Source: Nonomuraea purpurea (lineage in GTDB: Bacteria; Actinomycetota; Actinomycetes; Streptosporangiales; Streptosporangiaceae). Taken from it: a DNA stretch of 64,000 nt. The DNA is taken from NCBI RefSeq assembly GCF_042650645.1, contig NZ_JBHSBI010000016.1, forward strand, positions 124,001 through 188,000, given 5' to 3'. Both the position numbers and the translations under genes were made by a program. Each line of letters opens with the position of its first letter. Position 1 is the stretch's first letter. Under the pieces are notes generated by a model. It ran no database searches. It was not told where the DNA came from and was given only the letters and a program-made list of their open reading frames with translations. Positions 1-8,243 of the stretch are shown here, piece after piece.

Positions 1-3000
1 GAGCAGCTTGGGGATGTGCGGGACGAGCCCGTTGACGCCCTTCATGAAGAAACTCACCGATCCGGCCAGGTCCAGCGGCGGCCGGCGGTTGACCAGGAGC
101 CAGCGGGTGCCGCGCTCGGCGAGCTTGCGGGCCTCCAGGAGCATGGCGATCTGCGTGGCGGTGTCGACCTGGTTGTCCAGGGACTCCACGGCCCGGTAGA
201 AGGACGGCAGGTCGAACACCTCGCGCGCCACCAGGTAGGCCCGCACGATGTCGGGCGTGGAGGCGCCGGTCTCCTCGCCGAAGCGGTGCATGAACGTGGT
301 GCCCATGGAGTTGATCAGCTCGTTCACCACGCAGGTGGTGATGATCTCGCGGCGCAGCGGGTGCGCGTCCATGTACGGGCGGAAACGCTCTCGCAGCGCC
401 GACGGGAAGTAGGACACCAGCCACGACTCCAGGTACGGCTCGTCGGGCAGGTCGGAGCCGAGCAGCTCGGCGTCGGCCACCAGCTTGGTGTAGGCCAGCA
501 GCACGGAGAACTCGGGGGCGGTCAGTCCGAGCCTGGCCTGGCGGCGTTCGGCCAGCGTCTTGTCCGAGGGCAGGAACTCCAGCTCCCGGTTGACCAGGCC
601 GTCCCGCTCCAGGCGGCGCAGGTAGCGGGCGTGGATGTGGAGCATATCCACCGCCTGGGCGGTGGCGCCGGCCAGGACCACGTTCTGGGCGTAGTTGTCG
701 CGCAGCACGAGGTCGGCGACCTCGTCGGTCATGGAGGCGAAGACCTGGTTGCGCTGCTTGTCGGTCAGCTCGCCGTCGCGGACGACCTGGTCGAGCAGGA
801 TCTTGATGTTCACCTCGTGGTCAGAGGTGTCGACTCCGGCGGAGTTGTCGATGAAGTCGGTGTTGACCAGCCCGCCGTTCAGGGCGAACTCGATCCGGGC
901 GAGCTGGGTGAGGCCCAGGTTGCCGCCCTCGCCGACGACCTTGCAGCGCAGTTCGCCCGCGTTGACGCGCAGCGCGTCGTTGGCCTTGTCGCCCACGTCC
1001 AGGTGGGACTCGGAGCTCGCCTTGACGTAGGTGCCGATGCCGCCGTTCCAGAACAGATCGACCGGGGCGCGCAGGATGGCGCTGATGAGGTCGTTCGGGG
1101 CCAGGGACGTCACCCCGGCCGGGATGCCGAGCGCCTCGCGCATCTGGGGGTTGATCGGGATGGACTTGGCCGTACGGGGGAAGACGCCGCCGCCGGACGA
1201 GATCAGCTTCTCGTCGTAGTCCTCCCACGAGCTGCGCGGCAGCTCGAACAGGCGCTGCCGTTCCGCGAAGGAGCGGGCGGCGTCGGGCGCCGGGTCCACG
1301 AAGATGTGCCGGTGGTCGAAGGCGGCCACGAGCCGGATGTGCCGCGACAGCAGCATGCCGTTGCCGAACACGTCGCCGGACATGTCGCCGACGCCGGCCA
1401 CGGTGAAGTCGGTGGTCTGGACGTTCACGCCCATGGTGCGGAAGTGGTACTTGACCGACTCCCAGGCGCCGCGGGCGGTGATGCCCATGGCCTTGTGGTC
1501 GTAGCCGACCGAGCCGCCGGAGGCGAAGGCGTCGCCGAGCCAGAAGCCGTAGTCCTTGGCGACGCCGTTGGCGATGTCGGAGAAGGTCGCGGTGCCCTTG
1601 TCGGCCGCGACGACGAGGTAGGGGTCGTCGCCGTCGTGCCTGACCACGTCGGGCGGCGGCACGATCTTGCCGTCGACGAGGTTGTCGGTGACGTCGAGCA
1701 GCCCGGAGATGAACGTCCGGTAGCAGGCCACGCCCTCGGCGAGCAGGTCCTCGCGCGAGCCGGACGTAGGCGGACGCTTTACGACAAATCCGCCCTTGGA
1801 CCCAGTCGGCACAATAACGGTATTTTTCACCATCTGTGCTTTGACCAGCCCCAGGATCTCCGTCCGGAAATCCTCCATCCGGTCCGACCAGCGAAGACCG
1901 CCCCGCGCCACATTCCCGAAACGCAGATGCACACCCTCGACCCTGGGCGAATACACGAAAATCTCGAACTTCGGCCGCGGCAAAGGCAGCACGCTGATGG
2001 CCTGCGGGTCAAACTTGAGCGATATGTACGGTTTACGCACCCCATCTACCGTTTGGAAGAAATTGGTGCGCAATGTCGCATGAATCATCTCCAGGTACGC
2101 CCGCAGGATCCGGTCCTCATCCAGCGAGGCCACCTCGTCCAGCGCCCCCAGGATCTCCTCGTTCAGCGCGTCCACGAGATCGATCCGCACGTCGTCGCCC
2201 CGCCGCGGATCGAGCTTGGCCTCGAACAGCCGCACGAGCAGCCGGGACAGCCGCACGTTCCCCGTCAGCACCCGTTCCATGTAGAGCTGCGAGAACGTGC
2301 TCCCGGCCTGGCGCAGGTACTTGGCGTACATCCGCAGGATCTCGACCTGTTCCCAGGTCAGCCCGGCCCGCAGGATGAGGGCGTTGAAGTTGTCGGCCTG
2401 CACCCGCCCCCGCCACAGGGCACTCAGGCCCTCCTGGAAGAGCCGCTTGAACTCGTTCCTGTCGATCTCGTCCGACGGGGTGTACCGCAGGCCGAAGTCG
2501 TAGATCCAGGCGTTCTTGGTGGCGGGGTCGTTGTCGCGGTCGATCTCGTAGGGGCGCTCGTCCACGACCTCGACGCCGAGCCGCTGGATCAGCGGCAGCG
2601 CGTGGGAGAGCGAGATGGGCGAGCCGATCTTGTAGATCTTCAGCCGCCGCTCGCCGTCGCTCGCGTCGTACGGCTCGTAGAGGTTGATCTTCACCTGCTG
2701 GTCGTCGCCGGCGGCGACGAGCTCTTCCAGGCGGCGCAGGTCGACCACGGCGACCTTGGGCGCGAAGTCGGCCTTGTAGCCCTCGGGGAAGGCGGAGGCG
2801 TAGCGCTTGATGAGCGCGGGCGCCTCCTCCTCGGAGGCCCGCTCGCCCAGCGCGGTGGCCAGGTCGTCCTCCCAGGAGCGGGCCAGCGCGGCCAGGCGCG
2901 ACTCCAGCTCCTCCAGGTTCACGCCCGGCGGCGGGAGCTGCTTGCCCCGCTCGCCCCGCACGACCACGTGCAGCCGGGCCAGCACCGACTCGCCGATCAT

Positions 3001-4353
3001 GGCGCTGTAGTCGAGGCTCTTGCCGCCCAGGGCCTTGAGCAGGACCTCCTCCATCTTCGTCCGCACCTTGGTGGTGTAGCGGTCGCGCGGCAGGTAGATC
3101 AGGCACGAGATGTAGCGGCCGTAGTCGTCACGCCGCAGGAAGAGCTTGACCTGCTTGCGCTCGCGCAGCCGCAGCACGCCCAGCGCGATCGGCAGGAGCT
3201 GCTCGATCGAGGTCTGGAACAGCTCGTCGCGCGGGAAGGTCTCCAGGATCTCGATGAGGTCCTTGCCGTCGTGGCTGTCGGGCGTCAGGCCCGCCTGGTC
3301 GAGCACCTCGCCCAGCTTGCGGCGCAACACGGGGATCCTGGAGATCGACTCGTTGTAGGCCACGTGCGTGAACAGGCCGAGGAAGCGCCGCTCCCCGATC
3401 ACCTCGCCCTCGGGCGAGAACATCTTGACCCCGATGTAGTCGAGGTAGGTCGCCCGGTGCACGGTGGCCCTGGAGTTGGCCTTGGTGATGATCAGGAGCT
3501 GCTTCTCGCGGGCCTTGGCCCGCACCTCGGCGGGCAGCGCCGAGAAGCTGTCGGAGCCGACCTTGTCGTCGCGCAGGATGCCCAGCGCCGCGCCGGGCAG
3601 GGCGCGCAGCGTCTCGCCCTCGTCGGTGTGCTCAAGGCGGTACTCGCGGTAACCGAGGAAGGTGAAGTGCCCGTCGGCGAGCCAGCGCAGCAGGTCGAGG
3701 CTGTCCTCGACCTCGGCGGGCTCAAGCGGCGGCGGGTTCATGCTCAGGTCTTCCGCGGTCTGCACGGCCAGCGCCCGCATCTTCCTGAAGTCCTCGACCG
3801 TGTGGCGCACGTCGGTGAGCACCCGCTGCAGGTCGGCCTCCAGCGTCTTCAGCACCTCGGGGTCGGCCTGCCGGTCGATCTCGATGTGCATCCACGACTC
3901 GACCAGGATCTGGCCGGTGACCTCTTCCTGGCCGCGGACCAGCATCCGGCCCGTCATGTCGCGGCGGACCCGCATCTGCGGGTGGACCACCAGGTGGATG
4001 CCCAGGTCGTGCCGGTCGAGCTCCATCGTGACGGAGTCGACCAGGAACGGCATGTCGTCGGTGACCACCTCGACCACCGAGTGGCCGGGGTCCCAGCCGT
4101 GTTCGTCCAACGTGGGGGTGTAGGCCCGGACGACCGCCCTGCCCTGGGGGCGGACCTCGGCCAGTTTCCGCTGCGACATCGCAGGGCCGTACACGTCAAC
4201 GGGGTTGCGGTCGAGCAGGTCCTCCGGCGCGACATGGCGATAGTAGAACCGCAGGAAGGACAGCGCCTCCTCCGGGTTCACATGATCATTGCCGGCCGCG
4301 CAGCGCTCCGCGGCGCGCTGGAGCAGCTCATCCTTGGCCTCGTCGAGCGACAT
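1..4353 (-). CDS. gdhB: NAD-specific glutamate dehydrogenase, large (GDH180 type), 3' end outside window
   Basis: Oxidatively deaminates glutamate to 2-oxoglutarate with NAD. 1,451 codons are visible; the family is usually about 1,600 residues, so only the C-terminus is missing at base 1. The start ATG has AAAGGAG ten bases upstream and lies 38 bp after the tryptophan dioxygenase stop. The N-terminal regulatory part (about residues 1-700) precedes the catalytic core, seen as WSDRMEDFRTEILGLVKAQ and PTGSKGGFVVK at about residues 820-860. The long open frames on the other strand are shadows. Codons between about 1765 and 2110 (catalytic core) use unusually many A/T third positions (AAA, AAT, ATT, TTT). 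Identity is firm; the symbol is by analogy. Confidence 0.95.
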   Translation of the reverse strand, partial: MSLDEAKDELLQRAAERCAAGNDHVNPEEALSFLRFYYRHVAPEDLLDRNPVDVYGPAMSQRKLAEVRPQGRAVVRAYTPTLDEHGWDPGHSVVEVVTDDMPFLVDSVTMELDRHDLGIHLVVHPQMRVRRDMTGRMLVRGQEEVTGQILVESWMHIEIDRQADPEVLKTLEADLQRVLTDVRHTVEDFRKMRALAVQTAEDLSMNPPPLEPAEVEDSLDLLRWLADGHFTFLGYREYRLEHTDEGETLRALPGAALGILRDDKVGSDSFSALPAEVRAKAREKQLLIITKANSRATVHRATYLDYIGVKMFSPEGEVIGERRFLGLFTHVAYNESISRIPVLRRKLGEVLDQAGLTPDSHDGKDLIEILETFPRDELFQTSIEQLLPIALGVLRLRERKQVKLFLRRDDYGRYISCLIYLPRDRYTTKVRTKMEEVLLKALGGKSLDYSAMIGESVLARLHVVVRGERGKQLPPPGVNLEELESRLAALARSWEDDLATALGERASEEEAPALIKRYASAFPEGYKADFAPKVAVVDLRRLEELVAAGDDQQVKINLYEPYDASDGERRLKIYKIGSPISLSHALPLIQRLGVEVVDERPYEIDRDNDPATKNAWIYDFGLRYTPSDEIDRNEFKRLFQEGLSALWRGRVQADNFNALILRAGLTWEQVEILRMYAKYLRQAGSTFSQLYMERVLTGNVRLSRLLVRLFEAKLDPRRGDDVRIDLVDALNEEILGALDEVASLDEDRILRAYLEMIHATLRTNFFQTVDGVRKPYISLKFDPQAISVLPLPRPKFEIFVYSPRVEGVHLRFGNVARGGLRWSDRMEDFRTEILGLVKAQMVKNTVIVPTGSKGGFVVKRPPTSGSREDLLAEGVACYRTFISGLLDVTDNLVDGKIVPPPDVVRHDGDDPYLVVAADKGTATFSDIANGVAKDYGFWLGDAFASGGSVGYDHKAMGITARGAWESVKYHFRTMGVNVQTTDFTVAGVGDMSGDVFGNGMLLSRHIRLVAAFDHRHIFVDPAPDAARSFAERQRLFELPRSSWEDYDEKLISSGGGVFPRTAKSIPINPQMREALGIPAGVTSLAPNDLISAILRAPVDLFWNGGIGTYVKASSESHLDVGDKANDALRVNAGELRCKVVGEGGNLGLTQLARIEFALNGGLVNTDFIDNSAGVDTSDHEVNIKILLDQVVRDGELTDKQRNQVFASMTDEVADLVLRDNYAQNVVLAGATAQAVDMLHIHARYLRRLERDGLVNRELEFLPSDKTLAERRQARLGLTAPEFSVLLAYTKLVADAELLGSDLPDEPYLESWLVSYFPSALRERFRPYMDAHPLRREIITTCVVNELINSMGTTFMHRFGEETGASTPDIVRAYLVAREVFDLPSFYRAVESLDNQVDTATQIAMLLEARKLAERGTRWLLVNRRPPLDLAGSVSFFMKGVNGLVPHIPKLL

Positions 4354-4391
4354 TTCGCTCTCACTCCTTTGTGAGGGTTCGGCATGGCTTG

Positions 4392-5195
4392 TCATAGCCA
4401 GGCCCTAAGTTCCCACAGCAGTGGGAAGTAGTGCAGGCGGGTTCGACCGCGCAGGTAGGGGGCGCCCGTCGAGCCGCCGGTGCCCGACTTGGTGCCGATC
4501 TGGCGTTCGACCATCTGGACGTGACGCATCCGCCACTGGGCGGCAGTCTCGTCGTGGGTCAGCAGGTCTTCGGCCAGTTGCCACAGGTCGTCGTAGGACC
4601 TGCGATCTCTTGCCACAGCCAGCAGCGAGGCCATGATCTCCTCGTCGGAGACCGCCAGGCCACGCCGGGCGAGGGCGGTGAGGTAAGCATCCCACAGCGT
4701 CGGCTCGCCCAGCCTGCGGCGCAGCCTGGCGAGCTCCGTGTCGCTGGCGTGCCGGAAGCTGCCGAGATAGCGCTCGTCCTTCAGGCCCGACAGGAACTCG
4801 ATCTCGCGGAACTGCACGGACTGGAAGCCGCTCGCCGGCGCCAGCTGCGACCGGAACTCCAGGAAATCCTGGGGCGTCATGGTCTCCAGGACCTCGATCT
4901 GCTCGATCAGCACCCGTTCCACCGCGTGCACCCGCCGGAACACGTGGCGGGCGCGCCACAGCTCGCCCGCGAACATGGCCTCACGGGCGCCTTCCAGCTC
5001 GTGGAGCAGCAGTTTGAACCACAGCTCGTAGACCTGGTGAATGGTGATGAACAGCAGCTCGTCCGGCGCGTTCGACTGGGGCCGCTGCTGAGCGAGGAGC
5101 TCGGGCAGGCAGAGGTAGCCTCCGTACGACAGCCGGCCGCCTTCCTCGCCGAACTGCCGATGCGGGGGACCGGGCGCATCACCGTCGATGCCCAC
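4392..5195 (-). CDS. kynA: Tryptophan 2,3-dioxygenase
   Basis: Heme enzyme opening the indole ring of L-tryptophan to N-formylkynurenine, the first step of the kynurenine pathway. 267 aa. Family signatures are FITIHQVYELWFK near residue 65 (substrate/heme pocket His) and RHVQMVERQIG followed by TKSGTGGSTG near the C-terminus, which carries the axial heme His and the TGG loop. The GTG start is chosen because GGGGGAGG lies 6 bp upstream; an upstream in-frame ATG would add 22 residues not typical of the family. It is the first gene of a two-gene unit with glutamate dehydrogenase, suggesting amino-acid catabolism. No kynureninase or formamidase gene is visible nearby. Confidence 0.95.
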   Translation of the reverse strand: MGIDGDAPGPPHRQFGEEGGRLSYGGYLCLPELLAQQRPQSNAPDELLFITIHQVYELWFKLLLHELEGAREAMFAGELWRARHVFRRVHAVERVLIEQIEVLETMTPQDFLEFRSQLAPASGFQSVQFREIEFLSGLKDERYLGSFRHASDTELARLRRRLGEPTLWDAYLTALARRGLAVSDEEIMASLLAVARDRRSYDDLWQLAEDLLTHDETAAQWRMRHVQMVERQIGTKSGTGGSTGAPYLRGRTRLHYFPLLWELRAWL

Positions 5196-5279
5196 CGAAC
5201 ACCTCCCCCTGAAACCACCCGGCGTGGTGCACCGGGCCATGCCTCGCCGTTCCGATACCACCCGAAAAGGGCATAGACG

Positions 5280-5477
5280 TCAACGTGACATCGACCTAGG
5301 GGGGTCGTCTCCGGAGGCAGAGGGGGCGTTCCTGAGCTCGTCGAGCTGCTCTGGGAGCTCGGCGAACTCGATCAACTCCGCCTGGCACCGCTTGCACGTG
5401 TCGAGGTGGCGTTCGAACGCCTCGTGCTCCTCTTCGTCGAGGACACCGAGGACGTACGCGGCCACCCCGTCATGCAT
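5280..5477 (-). CDS. Soluble zinc-binding anti-sigma factor (zf-HC2/ZAS type)
   Basis: 65-aa protein with the anti-sigma zinc motif H-x3-C-x2-C at about residues 24-31 (HLDTCKRC) in an acidic helical context. It has no membrane segment and no extracytoplasmic domain, unlike RskA-type anti-sigmas, so it should act in the cytoplasm, as RsrA does. Its ATG shares one base with the stop of the sigma gene (TGATG), giving translational coupling and pairing it with that sigma. Zinc-thiolate anti-sigmas are often thiol-redox sensors; that role here is inference. At 65 aa it is shorter than RsrA (about 105 aa). Confidence 0.85.
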   Translation of the reverse strand: MHDGVAAYVLGVLDEEEHEAFERHLDTCKRCQAELIEFAELPEQLDELRNAPSASGDDPPRSMSR

Positions 5478-6031
5478 CAGCCGGCTACCCCCTTGTCCCG
5501 CAACTGCTCACGGAGAGCCCGGATCCCGTAGTAGAGGCGGGACTTCACCGTGCCCGGCGGGATCCCCAGAATCTCCGCCGCTTCACTTATCGTACGGTCT
5601 CGGAGGTAGGTCTGCTCTATGACTTCGCGGTGTTCTTCGGACAGGCTGCGAAGCGCGTCGGCGACGACGATCGCCGACAGGGCACGCTCCGAGCCGTCAG
5701 GCACCGCCATCATGTCGACTTCGGGCGGCTCGACCTCGTGAGGCCGGACGCTCTTACGTCGACGTCCATCGATAACGATACGGCGGGCCACTGTCAGTAG
5801 CCACGCCCATATGAGGCTTGGTTCCCATTGCAGCCTTGCCGAGTTACGCCAGGCTCTGACAAGCGTCTCCTGCACCACATCCTCGGCCCACTGGAGGTCG
5901 TTACCTGTCGATTTACGGACGTGTCGCAGCAGAGGGCCGCCGAACTCCTGGTAAAGCACCGCGATGCGATGCTCCGCCTCGGCTTCCGCACTCTCGAACC
6001 TGCCGTCGAGGTGACCTAGCACGGGGCACAT
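5477..6031 (-). CDS. ECF-family RNA polymerase sigma factor
   Basis: 184 aa. Region 2 spans about residues 25-95 (EDVVQETLVRAWRN, then WLLTVARRIVIDGRRR) and region 4 about 125-180 (LSEEHREVIEQTYLRDRTIS, then IPPGTVKSRLYYGIRALRE). There is no sigma-1 or long region 3, so it is an ECF sigma. The ATG is preceded by GAAGG. It is co-transcribed with the zinc anti-sigma and diverges from the DUF4142/redox cluster, whose promoter region contains inverted repeats at 6044-6093. A plausible regulon is itself plus the divergent cluster; that is inferred from position only. Confidence 0.93.
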   Translation of the reverse strand: MCPVLGHLDGRFESAEAEAEHRIAVLYQEFGGPLLRHVRKSTGNDLQWAEDVVQETLVRAWRNSARLQWEPSLIWAWLLTVARRIVIDGRRRKSVRPHEVEPPEVDMMAVPDGSERALSAIVVADALRSLSEEHREVIEQTYLRDRTISEAAEILGIPPGTVKSRLYYGIRALREQLRDKGVAG

Positions 6032-6043
6032 CTTTACACCTTC

Positions 6044-6093
6044 GTTATCTCAGCGGTAGCCACTTAGATAACTCCAGTCATTTCTAACTATCT
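6044..6093. promoter_or_regulatory. Inverted and repeated TTATCT elements in the divergent sigma/DUF4142 promoter region
   Basis: GTTATCT (6044-6050) and AGATAAC (6066-6072) form a perfect 7-bp inverted repeat with a 15-bp spacer; a related AACTATCT follows at 6086-6093. The 72-bp gap holds both divergent promoters, so these are candidate promoter or operator elements for the ECF sigma circuit. Confidence 0.5.
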
Positions 6094-6103
6094 CCGGCCA
6101 TGA

Positions 6104-6784
6104 GTGAACCTGACCCAGGATGCCCGCGTATCTCCGACCATGCACAGGCTTTTGCGCGGCGAGTTGTTCATGCTCGGCGGCTTCGTCGTAGCGGCGGCGG
6201 TGACGATTGTGCTGGTGATGCCACCTTCGATCGATCCCACGGCAGCCCAGTCGACGGACACGTCGTCCGGCCCGGTCACGGCCGCCGACCGGGATCTGCT
6301 GGTCAAAGTACGGCAGGCGGGCCTCTGGGAGATGCCCGCCGGTGACTACGCGCGCACCCGCGCCGAGTCCCAGCGGGTCAAAGAGGTCGGCCGGCTGATC
6401 ATGGAAGATCACAAGAAGCTGGACGCCCTGACCGTCCAGGCGGCCAAGAAACTGGGCGTGGCCCTCCCAGACGAGCCGAACCCCGACCAGCAGCGCTGGA
6501 TGGCCCAGCTGGCCGCGGAGAGCGGCCCCGCTTTCGACAAGGACTTCGCGAACCTGTTGCGTGCCGCGCACGGCAAGGTCTTCACCGTCGTGGCAGCCGT
6601 GCGGGCGGGGACCCGCAACTCGGATATCAGGAAATTCGCCCAAGAAGGCATCAACTTCGTCATGAGGCACATGACGCTCCTGGAATCCACGGGCCTGGTC
6701 GACCACAACGAGTTGCCCGAACCTCCGACGCCCGCACCCGCGCCACCTGTCGCGATGGCGGTCGACAACAGGAGACACGCATGA
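6104..6784 (+). CDS. DUF4142 family exported helical protein
   Basis: 226 aa with one N-terminal membrane or signal segment (about residues 21-40, GGFVVAAAVTIVLVM) and a DUF4142 all-helical domain (about 58-200) with ferritin-like spacing of helices and His residues (EDHKKLDAL, HGKVFTVV, MRHMTLLES). Its molecular function is not established. The GTG start lacks a clear ribosome site; an ATG at 6140 is an alternative, and leaderless translation is possible. It opens the cluster diverging from the ECF sigma and overlaps the next gene by ATGA. The C-terminus is Pro-rich. Confidence 0.8.
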   Translation: MNLTQDARVSPTMHRLLRGELFMLGGFVVAAAVTIVLVMPPSIDPTAAQSTDTSSGPVTAADRDLLVKVRQAGLWEMPAGDYARTRAESQRVKEVGRLIMEDHKKLDALTVQAAKKLGVALPDEPNPDQQRWMAQLAAESGPAFDKDFANLLRAAHGKVFTVVAAVRAGTRNSDIRKFAQEGINFVMRHMTLLESTGLVDHNELPEPPTPAPAPPVAMAVDNRRHA

Positions 6785-7206
6785 GATCCGGGCGCGTGGC
6801 CGCGGCCGCCAAGGCGGCCACGAACGGCGGCGCCGGCTGGAGCCGCTCGGGATTCCAAAATCGCATAAGTCCCGACAAGTACGCGCTTTGCCCGCGCGGC
6901 AGCGAAGTTCTTCGTATTCTGAACTTCCCCAGTTGCTGGGACGGCCAGAACTCCGACAGCGCCGATCACCGTGACCACGTGGTCTTCCCCGGTCAGAACG
7001 GCGCCTGTCCGCAAGGAACCCGGCCGACCCCGGCTCTGCGCATGACCCTCGCGTACAGCGTTCCCCAGGGACCGTCGTACGCCGTGGACTCCTTCCCAGA
7101 ACAGAAGCACGACCCGATCACCGACCACGGCGACTTCGCCAACGTGATGCCCGATCGTCTGATGCAGACCGTCGTCTCGTGCATCAACCGGGGCCGCCGT
7201 TGCTGA
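6781..7206 (+). CDS. DUF1996 C-terminal half-protein, probably truncated
   Basis: 141 aa. Residues 35-140 match the C-terminal half of DUF1996 (CPRGSEVLRI, FPSCWDGQNSDSADHRDHV, HGDFANV, a final Cys pair). The N-terminal half of that domain and a normal signal peptide are absent; the first 14 residues (MRSGRVAAAAKAAT) look like the beginning of a signal sequence that then jumps into the domain. AGGAG lies upstream and the start overlaps the DUF4142 stop (ATGA), so it is still set up for translation. Either an internally deleted remnant or a genuine short form. Base composition is less GC-rich than its neighbours. Confidence 0.6.
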   Translation: MRSGRVAAAAKAATNGGAGWSRSGFQNRISPDKYALCPRGSEVLRILNFPSCWDGQNSDSADHRDHVVFPGQNGACPQGTRPTPALRMTLAYSVPQGPSYAVDSFPEQKHDPITDHGDFANVMPDRLMQTVVSCINRGRRC

Positions 7207-7278
7207 TCTGTACTGCCCTCACCCCCCGGGGCGCTCACCTTCCGAGTCGCACCCTCACTCGACCTTGGAGGGAAACAG

Positions 7279-8127
7279 ATGCTCCACAGACGCCACCCCC
7301 GGCACGCCCCCACCAAGCTGGACACCAGGAACGTCCGGCTGGGGACGAGCGCCTTGATCATGGCCGTCCTGCTGTCGGCGTTCGCGCTGACCAGGACAGA
7401 GCGCGGCATCGCGCTGCTCGGCCGAGGGGTCAGCTTCCTCGAGTTCTACGCGGGAGTCGGCGCTCTGGTGCTGCTGACCACGACGGTCGCGTTCGGACTG
7501 CTCACCACCGAACGCGTCTTCCTGTCGCCGGCCAACAGGGTCAGAGCCCAGTTCGCGCACCGGGCGGCCGCGCTCGGTGGAATGATTTCCCTGCTCACGC
7601 ACATCTCCCTCATGATCAGCCTGGGGCACGTGCCGCTGGGGGCAGCGGTTCTGCCCGTAGCCCGGCTGGAAGTGGGGATGGGCGCACTGGCCTTCGAGCT
7701 GATGCTCGTGGCCGTGTTCACGGGAATGATGAGGGGGCGCTTCGCGATCAGAACCAGGCCGTGGGTGTGGCGGGTCCTGCACTCCGCCGCGTACCTGGCC
7801 TGGCCGATCGCGATCATGCACGGACTGACGGCCGGCCGGCCACCGGCCGGATGGGTGGCCTGGTCCTACGTGGCCTGTCTGGCGGCGGTCGGCGGTGCGC
7901 TGATCGTACGCGTGCTGGCCACCGTCCGCCGGCCGCCGATCGTCACAGAACGAATCGAAGGCCCCGCGGCGACGGCGCCCGCCGCGATGGGCGTACCCGC
8001 GGAACGGCCCATGCCCACGGAACGGCCCATGCCGGCGCAACGCCCGCAGAAGGTCGCCGCCGCGGCGGGAGGCAATGCACCTGTGAGCCTCGCCGAGGCT
8101 CGGCGCAGATACCGGGAGGCGGGATGA
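7279..8127 (+). CDS. Ferric-reductase-like di-heme transmembrane protein
   Basis: 282 aa with about six membrane segments between residues 22 and 215. Two His pairs sit in adjacent helices: H94/H108 and H168/H181, the spacing used by ferric reductase and NOX-type proteins to hold two b hemes across the membrane. The flavin/NAD(P)H domain of classical ferric reductases is absent; the cytoplasmic tail (about 220-282) is Pro/Ala-rich with a repeated ERPMP unit. GGAGG precedes the ATG. It is followed, through a coupled small ORF, by a soluble NuoF-ferredoxin fusion that could supply electrons. The electron acceptor is unknown. Confidence 0.8.
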   Translation: MLHRRHPRHAPTKLDTRNVRLGTSALIMAVLLSAFALTRTERGIALLGRGVSFLEFYAGVGALVLLTTTVAFGLLTTERVFLSPANRVRAQFAHRAAALGGMISLLTHISLMISLGHVPLGAAVLPVARLEVGMGALAFELMLVAVFTGMMRGRFAIRTRPWVWRVLHSAAYLAWPIAIMHGLTAGRPPAGWVAWSYVACLAAVGGALIVRVLATVRRPPIVTERIEGPAATAPAAMGVPAERPMPTERPMPAQRPQKVAAAAGGNAPVSLAEARRRYREAG

Positions 8128-8243
8128 CCGCGCACCTCTCCCGGACGAAGAGACCGGAGGGGCGGAAACTGCGCGCCGCCCGTCCGGCGGACAGACCAGG
8201 AGGCCGGATGAGCCTGCTCGCAGTTGCCCAGGAGCGATCGTGA
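8124..8243 (+). CDS. Short 39-codon ORF coupled to both neighbours
   Basis: Encodes a basic 39-residue peptide (starts MTAHLSRTKRPEG, rich in Arg). Its ATG overlaps the stop of the ferric-reductase-like gene (ATGA) and its TGA overlaps the GTG start of the NuoF-like gene (GTGA). GGGAGG lies 4 bp before its start, and AGGAG near its end serves the next gene. I recognise no family. It may be a real small protein or a translational relay that keeps the downstream gene coupled. Confidence 0.4.
   Translation: MTAHLSRTKRPEGRKLRAARPADRPGGRMSLLAVAQERS

Noticed and set aside
16..4374. A 1,452-codon open frame on the + strand
   Set aside because: Mirror frame of the glutamate dehydrogenase gene; composition (Val/Gly/Arg/His-rich) and lack of a start signal show it is a high-GC shadow.
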